Shown here piece by piece: positions 25,276 to 33,350 of a DNA stretch of 64,000 nucleotides; position 1 is the stretch's first letter, and every line of letters starts with the position of its first letter. The stretch covers positions 3,210,001 to 3,274,000 of the forward strand of contig NZ_SOBN01000001.1 of the NCBI RefSeq assembly GCF_004365705.1. Direction: 5' to 3'. This DNA is from Streptomyces sp. 846.5. GTDB taxonomy: Bacteria > Actinomycetota > Actinomycetes > Streptomycetales > Streptomycetaceae. The notes under the pieces are model-generated. The model was not told the origin of the DNA and did not search any database. It saw nothing but the letters and a program-made list of their open reading frames with translations. A program made the translations under genes and the position numbers.

Positions 25276-26100
25276 TCGGATCTGTCAGGGCAGGGAATCT
25301 CTACGTTTGGGCCGTTAGGTCCGTCTGCATTCTGACGACGAGTAGCAGCCGTACGGCTGTAACCCGCCAGTTGGACGATCCCGCAACGCAACTGGGCTTC
25401 CTCGATCGGGAACTGGTCCGAACCTGCAGCGGGGACAATGACCGTCGCTTGCGCTGTGCCGCGCCGCCCGCCCAGCAGCGCCCCACATTGGGGACGGGAC
25501 TTGTCCGTCTCAGCGCCTGCGCAACTCGGAGGAGTGGCGTGATGTTGCCGGTGATGTACAAGATTCGCCTGTCTGCGTCCTGTGTGCACCTGTTTGACAG
25601 GGTTTCCGAACTGAACGTGCTGCTCGACGAGATTTCTGTGCCCGCAGAGAGGGTGTCACGCTCTCCGCGGTATCTCTCGATTGCGCTGACGAATGCCCCC
25701 TCCGCGAGAAGGCGACGATCTCCCTCATGGCCTGCGCCTGGTGCGCCTGGACCAGCCAGCCCGAGTTCGGCCGCGACACCCGTCCCGTCTGCGAGCCGCC
25801 ATTCGAGGTCCGCCGTGATGGCCCCGTGCTCCATACCCGGGCTCGGACCGGTGGTCATCACGGAGGCACGTCCTAACTGCGGAAGGTGGGGCAGACGGCC
25901 GGTTGCCGGTCGTCGGCGCGGCCGAGGCTAGCAGGCGGCCGTGAACCCCCAACGCCGCGCGCTGCGGCTCAGCGCTCGCGCTCCCGGAGTTCGTCACGCA
26001 CACCGCCCCGATCCGCCTCCGGCAAATCCCGTCGAACGTGTCTGCTCGCGCTCCCGCCGGGGGCACACTGGTCACCAAGCGGACTCGAACCGGGGGGCAC
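25276..26100. other. Gene-poor junction before the system operon
   Basis: About 820 nt with several long but unconvincing frames on both strands. None has a ribosome site, recognisable motif or the codon bias of neighbouring genes. It probably consists of decayed mobile DNA. It contains the left 19-bp direct repeat (25962-25980) and the presumed promoter of the operon starting at 26101; no clear -35/-10 pair was seen. Confidence 0.5.
25962..25980. repeat. Left 19-bp direct repeat (putative att site) of the island
   Basis: CTGCGGCTCAGCGCTCGCG is repeated exactly at 38751-38769. At the right end it covers the stop codon and last codons of decayed pirin copy 2, which is where an integrating element would be expected to target. 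Confidence 0.65.
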
Positions 26101-29100
26101 ATGTCGGCCATGGAGGCGCAACTCGACCGCGCGATCGACTACTTCTGCTGCTCTCCCCGCACAGCTGTGTACGGGCCCTACGAATCGCCCGAGGGCCCGG
26201 GCATCCCACCGCGCGGCGAGGCGCTGATCCCTGGCTGCCTCTACCGCTACCGCCTGGTGGACTCCAACCGGCTGCCGGTCGACATCCAGGTGTACGCGGG
26301 GGTCTCCGAGCTTGGCGGTGTGTTGTGGGAGCAGGAGGTCCGGGTCCTGCTCCGGGTCGGGATGTCGGGCCGTCCGGGCCTTCCGGAAATCCTCGGGGGC
26401 GGCTTCCGGGACGAGCAGCAGGTGACCCACGCCATCGGCTCCAATGAACTCCTGGGGGTCGCGGTCGCGGTGACCCGGGGCTCGAACCTGACCATGTCCG
26501 ACGAGTCCGCCGTCCCCTACATGCACGAACGGCCGGTCGAGGCGCTGCGCCAGTTCGTGATCCTGGCGGAGGCGCTCGCGGCCCTCCACGACCTCGGCGT
26601 GTGCCACCGCAACCTGTGGCCGGGGAGCATCGACGCCACGACGTCGGATCCACCGGAACTGTGGATCGCGCGCTTCGAGATGAGCGCGCTGATGGCCAAC
26701 CTCTTCCAGAACTCGGTCATGGACCGGCAGCAGGAGGGAAGCGGGCTGCGCGGCCTCTACCTGTCCCAGCCGGAGCGGTCGGTGCAGTTCTGCCCGCCCG
26801 AGCGGCTGGCCTTCCTCCATCCGGGCAGCGGCCCCGTCCCCCTGCTCGAGGACGAGTACGCGGACGTCTTCAGTCTGGCCGCCATCGTCTGGGAGTGGTT
26901 CTGCGGGCCGGTTCCGGGGGGCCTCACGATTCCGCCGGCCACCGGTCCGGCGGAGATCGCCGACCGTCTGGCAAGGCTGAACGCCCACCGGCTGGCACGG
27001 CTGGCCCCCGGCTCTCGGGACATCCCGGAGCCGCTGGCCGAACTGCTCCGCACCATGCTCGACTGGAGCGTCCCGAGGTCACGACCCAGTGCAGCCGAGG
27101 TCGTGGAGACACTGAGCCGGCTCTACGAGCGGATCCTGGCGTTCTGGGAGCCGCACGAGACCGACAAGCCCTACCTCATCGGCTACATGCCGGAGGAATC
27201 CAAGCGCACGATCTACGCCTGGGGGTGGCTGGAGCACTCCCCCGATACCGACCCCGGCCGGCGGGAGCTGGGCGAGCTGATCCAGGACGACCTGCGCCGC
27301 GCCGTCCTGCTGCACTCCCCGCACGGCGCCGCCCCGTTCGTCGGGGGTGACTCCCGGGACATCACCCAACGGCGCGAGGCCCGGCACCTCCTGCTGGGCG
27401 CGAACGCGGCCTGGTTCTGCACCAACTACCGCCCGTCCGCCGGGTTCGGCCAACTGGGCAAGGCGATGGACAACGTGTTGCTGGTCAAGTACGTGGTCCG
27501 GCGGGACCTGCCCGCGGTGCGCACCAGACTGGCTCCGTTGACCAGCACCCTGTTCCGCCGGGAGATGCCCGAACTCCTGGCCGTCCCGACCGACATGGAC
27601 GCGGTACGGTTCGCCGCCACCGCGGTCGGCCACCCATCCTGGAAGCCGCTCACCGACGCGGTACGGCCGACCCGGAACTCCTCGGAGCAGGAACTGGTGT
27701 ACGAGGAGGCGATTGACTGGCTGCTGGAGTACCAGGGCATGGAGCTGCTGGCCAGGACGTACGCCTTCGAGAACAGCGGGGACAGCCAGGGCGGCCTGAC
27801 CGTGCAGCTCGACCCCGACCGGGACGAGCAGTGGGTCCGGCAGTCCTCACTGCTGGCCAAGTACCGTGACAGCGGGCTCCGCTCCCCGCTGGGGGACTTC
27901 TTCGGATCCCTCGACAGCCCGGACGGGCTGCTGCCGGAGGTGGAGATCCTGGCGGACGACCGCGGCAGGCCCTCCCGCGCAGGACCGGGGGTGCGCGCGC
28001 TGGTCAAGCGCAAGGCAGGAGCGGACCGAGTCGACCTGGAACTCGTCCACCGCTGGGACCGGCTGCCGACGTTCGGCTGGATCCGCCCCCTGGACGACAG
28101 GGGGTCTCGATCGGCCCTGCAACGCCAACTGGACGAACGCTGGGAGCTGCTAGGGAACCGACCGCTGCTGAGCCAGCTGCGCAGCCCGAGGTCGATCAGG
28201 ATGCTGCCGCACCGGTGGGCCAGGGCCGGCGAGCACCTGAGCGGCAAGGACGGCAAGCGCGCCGTCCGGGAGATCCTCACCCAGGAGCCCTTCTTCGCGG
28301 TGCAGGGGCCCCCGGGCACCGGGAAGACGACAGTGACCGCCGAAGCGGTGGCGCGCTACCTCACGGTGTACCCGGGGAACCGGGTCCTGCTCTCGGCCCA
28401 GTCCAACTTCGCCCTGGACAATCTGGCCCAACGGGTGATGCAGCGGCTGGGTGCGATCGACGAGGACGGCAGGCCGACCGACCGCTGGGACGGCGTGGCC
28501 CTGCGGGTCGTGTCCCGGACCGCCATGGTCGACGAGGCGATCAAGCCCTGGATGGGCGGTCGTCTCGCGGAACGCCGCGCCGAGTGGATCCGCACCGCCG
28601 CGAGGCCCGCGGCCCACCAGGTCGGTGAGCACACAGCGGCGGCCCTGGAGCAGTGGCGGCGCGCACTGGACGACGGCACGGGCGACAGCATCCTGCCGGA
28701 GCTGGGAGACCGCCTGCGCCGGGCGGCGAACCTGGTCTTCGCCACCTGCGCGATGGCCACCTCGGCCAATGTCACCCCCATGGGACTGCGCAGCACCGTG
28801 GACTGGGTGGTGGTCGAGGAGGCCGCCAAGGCATGGCCGACGGAGCTGGCCGTGCCCCTGTGCCGGGGCACCCGCTGGACGCTCATCGGCGACCACAAGC
28901 AGCTTCCCGCCCACCGGCGGAACGACATCATCCGCTTCCTGGACAGCTGTGCCGACGATCCGGACGAGGACATCCGGCACCTGGCCGAGCGCCGGGACGA
29001 CTACGTCCGGGCCTTCGACCTGTTCCGCTCCCTCTTCGACGACGAGGCGGACAGGTCCAGGACGGCGGGGGGGCCCGCCGTCCTCAAGGCCAACCTCGAA

Positions 29101-29973
29101 CGACCGCTGCTGACCCTGGGCACCCAGTACCGTATGCGGGTCCCCATCAAGGAAGTGGTCAGCCGGGTGTTCTACCCGGTGCGCAGCGGCCGGATCCAGG
29201 ACGATGGACTCCCTCTCGGCATCCTCCACGGCGGAGAGGAGGTCCCGGTGTCCCCGTTGACCACGCCGCGCTGGCTCGCCGGGCAGTCGCTCGTCTGGAT
29301 CAACACCGGCGACTCCCCCGACTGCGCGGACGAGCCCCAGTGGTCCAACGAGGGCGAGGCGCGGATCGTCCGCTCGGTCGTCGACCTGCTCGCCCCGCGC
29401 CCGGTGCCGCCCGGCGCAGCCTCCGGCGGCCCGAGCCTTGCCGTGCTGAGCCCCTATCGCAAGCAGAACCAGCTCCTGGAGCACCGAGGTCTGGGACCGT
29501 ACCTGTCGACGGTCCACGCCTTCCAGGGCCGGGAAGCGGACATCGTGGTGGTCTCGCTGGTGCGGGACCGGGTCAGGGCCGACACACGCGGTCGCCCCTG
29601 GGCGAGCCTCGGACATCTCGGAAGCCCGGATCTGATCAATGTGATGTTCTCCCGGGCACGCCAACTCCTGGTAATCGTCGGCAACTTCGAGCACTTCTCC
29701 AGGTTCGGACCGACACCCGGGGCGGCGGTGGCCCGGGACGGCAGCTCCGAACTCCCCGCACCGGGATTCGACGTGGCCGACCGGACGAGGCCCCACCCCG
29801 CCCCGCGCCCGGGGCCCCCGCCGCGCGTCGGCACGGCCCCGGCGGGGTCGAAGCCCCGGCCGGCCGACTCCGACCCGGTCGACGGCCGGTTCTGGAGCCA
29901 GGTCTGCCGCGCGGTCGAACTGAACGGCAGTCTCGTGTCGGCCGCCGACCTTCTCCCCGGGGATGGGACATGA
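26101..29973 (+). CDS. Pseudokinase-SF1 helicase fusion (DNA2/UPF1-like)
   Basis: A 1290-aa protein. Residues about 60-350 resemble a Ser/Thr kinase fold, but the catalytic loop reads HRN (169-171) instead of HRD, the DFG position reads RFE (191-193), and no clear ATP-anchoring Lys is seen, so it is probably a pseudokinase sensor. The middle region is unassigned. The helicase has Walker A GPPGTGKTT (736-744), a DEAA-like EEAA (906-909), GDHKQLP (930-936), TVHAFQGREAD and INVMFSRAR (to 1187), the DNA2/NAM7/UPF1 pattern. A Pro-rich tail follows. ATG 26101 is preferred (GGGGGG upstream); GTG 26038 is in frame. The stop overlaps the next gene (ATGA). First gene of a three-gene operon. Confidence 0.83.
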   Translation: MSAMEAQLDRAIDYFCCSPRTAVYGPYESPEGPGIPPRGEALIPGCLYRYRLVDSNRLPVDIQVYAGVSELGGVLWEQEVRVLLRVGMSGRPGLPEILGGGFRDEQQVTHAIGSNELLGVAVAVTRGSNLTMSDESAVPYMHERPVEALRQFVILAEALAALHDLGVCHRNLWPGSIDATTSDPPELWIARFEMSALMANLFQNSVMDRQQEGSGLRGLYLSQPERSVQFCPPERLAFLHPGSGPVPLLEDEYADVFSLAAIVWEWFCGPVPGGLTIPPATGPAEIADRLARLNAHRLARLAPGSRDIPEPLAELLRTMLDWSVPRSRPSAAEVVETLSRLYERILAFWEPHETDKPYLIGYMPEESKRTIYAWGWLEHSPDTDPGRRELGELIQDDLRRAVLLHSPHGAAPFVGGDSRDITQRREARHLLLGANAAWFCTNYRPSAGFGQLGKAMDNVLLVKYVVRRDLPAVRTRLAPLTSTLFRREMPELLAVPTDMDAVRFAATAVGHPSWKPLTDAVRPTRNSSEQELVYEEAIDWLLEYQGMELLARTYAFENSGDSQGGLTVQLDPDRDEQWVRQSSLLAKYRDSGLRSPLGDFFGSLDSPDGLLPEVEILADDRGRPSRAGPGVRALVKRKAGADRVDLELVHRWDRLPTFGWIRPLDDRGSRSALQRQLDERWELLGNRPLLSQLRSPRSIRMLPHRWARAGEHLSGKDGKRAVREILTQEPFFAVQGPPGTGKTTVTAEAVARYLTVYPGNRVLLSAQSNFALDNLAQRVMQRLGAIDEDGRPTDRWDGVALRVVSRTAMVDEAIKPWMGGRLAERRAEWIRTAARPAAHQVGEHTAAALEQWRRALDDGTGDSILPELGDRLRRAANLVFATCAMATSANVTPMGLRSTVDWVVVEEAAKAWPTELAVPLCRGTRWTLIGDHKQLPAHRRNDIIRFLDSCADDPDEDIRHLAERRDDYVRAFDLFRSLFDDEADRSRTAGGPAVLKANLERPLLTLGTQYRMRVPIKEVVSRVFYPVRSGRIQDDGLPLGILHGGEEVPVSPLTTPRWLAGQSLVWINTGDSPDCADEPQWSNEGEARIVRSVVDLLAPRPVPPGAASGGPSLAVLSPYRKQNQLLEHRGLGPYLSTVHAFQGREADIVVVSLVRDRVRADTRGRPWASLGHLGSPDLINVMFSRARQLLVIVGNFEHFSRFGPTPGAAVARDGSSELPAPGFDVADRTRPHPAPRPGPPPRVGTAPAGSKPRPADSDPVDGRFWSQVCRAVELNGSLVSAADLLPGDGT

Positions 29974-32900
29974 GCACGACCCAGGGCACCCCGGTGACCG
30001 TCCACATCCCCTGCGACAGCTTCTCGGTGCAGGTCAGGGTCGGCTACGGCGAGGTCCTGTCACCGATCGAGCAGACCGCCCTGCGGGTGATCGACGCCAT
30101 GGAGAAGGACCGGGACGGCCATCCAGGGGTCACCTCGGCGGACGACCTGGCCGAGCTGCTCGGCCTGGGCCGCCGGGTCACACTCGACTTGCTGCACGAC
30201 ATCTGGCGGAAGGGCTACGCCCGTATCGACTTCGGCAGCGGCGGGGTGGTCGTCACCGAGGAAGTCCATCGCCGGATCGCGGAGGACACCCTGCACCTGC
30301 TGCCGGGCGCGGAGATGTCCGACGCCCGGGGCGACCTGATGATCGACCGACTGACCGGCCTCGTCATGCCGCGCCGCGGCCGCCGGGCCCCCGCCGATCC
30401 GCAGCTGGCGATGAGCCCCGAGTGCGACACCACGGATCTGCAGCGGGCGCCCCGGGCCGACCTGGTGAGCGCCCTGGAGAGCGACCTCAGGCGACGCCAG
30501 ACCGACTCCGGCCGTACCTTCGACGACAGTGGTGAGGGCGCCGGCAGCGGTCCTCCGGCCCCCTCGGGACGCGACGCCGGGCGCCCGCCCCGGGTGCTGT
30601 CCTTCCGGCTGACGGCCCGCGAGTTCCAACCTCCGGCCCAGCGATGGTGGATTCCTCTCGACCTGCTCACCCACGAGGACCCGGACACCGGCCTGGTGCA
30701 GATCACCGTCGTCGACCGGGACTACCCCACCGACCGGCACCAGCTTGCCGGTGAGCGGCTGACCCAGCTGGTCGCGGACTTCCCCGCCGGGCGCTTCGCC
30801 CGCAATCTGAGGGCGACCGCCGCCAGCCGGGCCGTCGATCCGCCGCCGCTGGACGCCCTGCTCCGCAGGCTGGCCGCCCATGCCGAGGGTGCGGCCGGAA
30901 TCCCCGCAGGTCAGCGCGCCAACCGACATCTGGAACTTTGCGACGAGGCACGGGCGGTGTCCACAGCCCTGGACAGCCGGATCGCGGCCGAGATCCAGGT
31001 CAGGACGGTCCCGGCGGAGGACCACCTGGCCCATGCCGTCGACCTGGTGCGGCAGGCGAAGCGGCAGGTGGTGCTCGCCTGCCCCAGCATTCTCGACAGC
31101 GTCTGGAACAAGCTGGAACCCGAGCTGGGACGGGCGCTGGAACGGCAGGTCCAGGTTGTGCTGCTGTGGGGCGACAAGCCGGGATCCGGCCTGTCGAAGC
31201 CGCTCTCCATCGCCCTGAGCACCCTGGCCCGGCAGCACGGCCAGAGCCTGCTGCTTTACCCGGCCGCGTCCGCCCGGCTGGGAGCCAGTGTCGTGGTGTC
31301 GGACGACCGTGCCGCCCTGGTCAGCAACCGAGCCGTCCTCGGGCACACCACCGCTCACGGGCTCGGGGTGCTGCTGGGCAATCCCGGGGCCGACTCCGGG
31401 AGCGGCAGCGCGACCGTGCGGCGGCTACTCGACTGGGCGGCCTCCACGGTGCCCGAGGGCAGGATGAGCAGGCGGCTGTGCACGTCGGAGGCGGACTTCG
31501 GGCATCCTCCGGCCACCGCCCATGCCCAGGACCTCATGCTCCCCGAGGCTCCCCCCGACGACGAGCACGCTCCCCCCGCCGCCCTGCGCGCCTGGGGGGA
31601 CGCCTGGCGGGCTCGTGTCGCGGGGCTCACGTCCTCGTCCAGTTCCCGGGAACTCCCCTCGGTGCGCTGCGTCGAAGGAGGCGCACACCTCGATTTGCTC
31701 TGGCGTGCGCTGCGGTCGGCCCAGCACCGACTGGTGATCGCCACGGACCGGTCCGGGCTCGACGCCGTGGACGAGCGGTTCCGCAGCCTTCTGCAGTCCC
31801 GCCTCAGCAACGGGGTGCAGATCACGCTCGCCTTCGGCGCGCCGGACCCGGCCGCCGCCGCGCCCCGCAAGCGGTTCGAGTCCCTGCGCGAACTCGCCCG
31901 CGACCATCCGGGGCAGCTGCACTTCGGCCCGGCCTCGGGGCGGATCCTGGTCTGCGACGACGTCGTAGTCCTCGGCAGCTTCGACTTCCTGACCGACGGC
32001 AGCAGGGGGGCGGCCTTCGGACGGCACCGGCGCCGGGCCGAACTGGGCGTCGAACTCATCGGGGAGCAGATCGCCGCGGAGGTCGCCGCCGCCGTCGGCG
32101 AGCCCGCGGAGGTGCGCGTCAGCGCGCCGACCGCCACGGCCGACCACAGCGCCCCCTACGCCGACCCGGTCGTCGTCAACATCCGCCAGCGGATCGTCAA
32201 CCGCTACCTCCCCGGTGCGGCGGGCGCCGAGATCATCCGCACCGAGCTGCTTCTCGCACCCGACCCCTGGGCCGTCCTAGAGGACCTCGCGGACACGGCC
32301 GACCCGGCGATCGTGGCCGCCACGGCGGCCCGCTGCCTCCTGGACCACCGCGGCGACGGGCCCCCTGCCCGCACCCAGCACTGGCAGCAGCGCCTGGTCC
32401 AGCTGCGCTGGGAGCAGGGCGACTTCTTCGGCGCCGCGGCGCTCCGCCGCTCCGTGGCGGACCCCGGCCTCCGCCCGAGGGCGGCCCTCGCAGCCGTCGG
32501 CGCGGCCCTGCGCTCCCCGGGGATCGGCTCCGCGCTGTTCGAGGTCGTCGCCGACACCGACCCGGTGCCGGACGAACATGCCGCACTACTGGTGGTGGCC
32601 GCCGCCGAGCTGCTCCGCTCGGGGGACGGCTCGGCGGCCGACGTGGTGGCTGACCTGACGGCCCGGCTGGACCACCCCTGGAACTCCCTGGGCCAGGCAG
32701 TGCACCGCTGCTGGGAGGAGCTCTACGGCCAGCCCGCCGTCCCGGCGGTCAGGAGCGCCCTCGCCGTGGACCGGCGCCGTGAGGACGACGACGCCCGATG
32801 GCGGCGCCTGGAGTACGCGCTGCTCATGGGCGCCCAGCTGCCGGTCGACATCGGAGTCGCGGTGCGCATGCACCGCAACCTCTTCGGCCCCGGCGGAGTG

Positions 32901-33350
32901 TTCACCCGGCTCCAGTCGGCGGCGGAGCACCGCGACAGGGCCGCGCTGGACCAGCTGCTGGCCGTGGAGCTGCCGGTCGGCCACAAGGACTCCAGGACGC
33001 AGGTCGGCGTGCTGATCGACGAGACCTGGCGCGCCTACGCCCAGCCACGGGCGGAACTGCTCACCGGCAGGCCGAGGGACAAGTACCAGACCCGCTTGGC
33101 CGAGGTCCTGGACGCGGCCAGGGAGGCGGCCGCCGACCCGGTGGAGGCGGGCCGGGCGGCGCACGGATTCGACCGGGCGGGCGACGCTGCGGCGGTGCGC
33201 GTGCTCGCCCGGACGCTGGCCCCCCTGCGCGGAGTCCTGGGCGAGGCCGTCGACGCCCTGGCGGCAGCCGAGCGCCGCCTGGCCCGGACCGCGTTCGGCG
33301 ACTTCGACGACGTGATCACGCTGGGCGGCCGAGGGGGCACCGATGACTGA
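29970..33350 (+). CDS. Large protein with two degenerate PLD-like modules
   Basis: An 1126-aa protein. Residues 1-120 look like a winged-helix domain (ADDLAELLGLGRRVTLDLL, then GGVVVTEEV). Around residues 350-470 and 570-700 are two PLD-like modules: HAVDLVRQAKRQVVLACPSI...VQVVLLWG...VVVSDDRAALVS, and LLWRALRSAQHRLVIAT...GRILVCDDVVVLGSFDFL. Active PLDs need HxK before these strands; here LGA and SGR stand there, so both look catalytically dead. The C-terminal 400 residues are helical and unassigned. It starts at ATG 29970 (4-base overlap with the helicase gene) and overlaps the GHKL gene by 8 bases. Probably a DNA- or protein-binding scaffold for the helicase. Confidence 0.7.
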   Translation: MSTTQGTPVTVHIPCDSFSVQVRVGYGEVLSPIEQTALRVIDAMEKDRDGHPGVTSADDLAELLGLGRRVTLDLLHDIWRKGYARIDFGSGGVVVTEEVHRRIAEDTLHLLPGAEMSDARGDLMIDRLTGLVMPRRGRRAPADPQLAMSPECDTTDLQRAPRADLVSALESDLRRRQTDSGRTFDDSGEGAGSGPPAPSGRDAGRPPRVLSFRLTAREFQPPAQRWWIPLDLLTHEDPDTGLVQITVVDRDYPTDRHQLAGERLTQLVADFPAGRFARNLRATAASRAVDPPPLDALLRRLAAHAEGAAGIPAGQRANRHLELCDEARAVSTALDSRIAAEIQVRTVPAEDHLAHAVDLVRQAKRQVVLACPSILDSVWNKLEPELGRALERQVQVVLLWGDKPGSGLSKPLSIALSTLARQHGQSLLLYPAASARLGASVVVSDDRAALVSNRAVLGHTTAHGLGVLLGNPGADSGSGSATVRRLLDWAASTVPEGRMSRRLCTSEADFGHPPATAHAQDLMLPEAPPDDEHAPPAALRAWGDAWRARVAGLTSSSSSRELPSVRCVEGGAHLDLLWRALRSAQHRLVIATDRSGLDAVDERFRSLLQSRLSNGVQITLAFGAPDPAAAAPRKRFESLRELARDHPGQLHFGPASGRILVCDDVVVLGSFDFLTDGSRGAAFGRHRRRAELGVELIGEQIAAEVAAAVGEPAEVRVSAPTATADHSAPYADPVVVNIRQRIVNRYLPGAAGAEIIRTELLLAPDPWAVLEDLADTADPAIVAATAARCLLDHRGDGPPARTQHWQQRLVQLRWEQGDFFGAAALRRSVADPGLRPRAALAAVGAALRSPGIGSALFEVVADTDPVPDEHAALLVVAAAELLRSGDGSAADVVADLTARLDHPWNSLGQAVHRCWEELYGQPAVPAVRSALAVDRRREDDDARWRRLEYALLMGAQLPVDIGVAVRMHRNLFGPGGVFTRLQSAAEHRDRAALDQLLAVELPVGHKDSRTQVGVLIDETWRAYAQPRAELLTGRPRDKYQTRLAEVLDAAREAAADPVEAGRAAHGFDRAGDAAAVRVLARTLAPLRGVLGEAVDALAAAERRLARTAFGDFDDVITLGGRGGTDD

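Noticed and set aside
25122-25931. Rightward ORF of 269 codons in the junction region
   Set aside because: It crosses the antisense of the pirin remnant and has random composition, without a start signal or family resemblance.
28150-29796. Leftward ORF of 548 codons under the helicase gene
   Set aside because: Very GC-rich antisense frame; the helicase motifs on the other strand prove the coding direction.
26101-33350. Calling the helicase and PLD genes a DISARM system
   Set aside because: No DUF1998 (DrmB) protein or methyltransferase is present, the PLD modules are degenerate and far larger than DrmC, and the helicase is fused to a pseudokinase.
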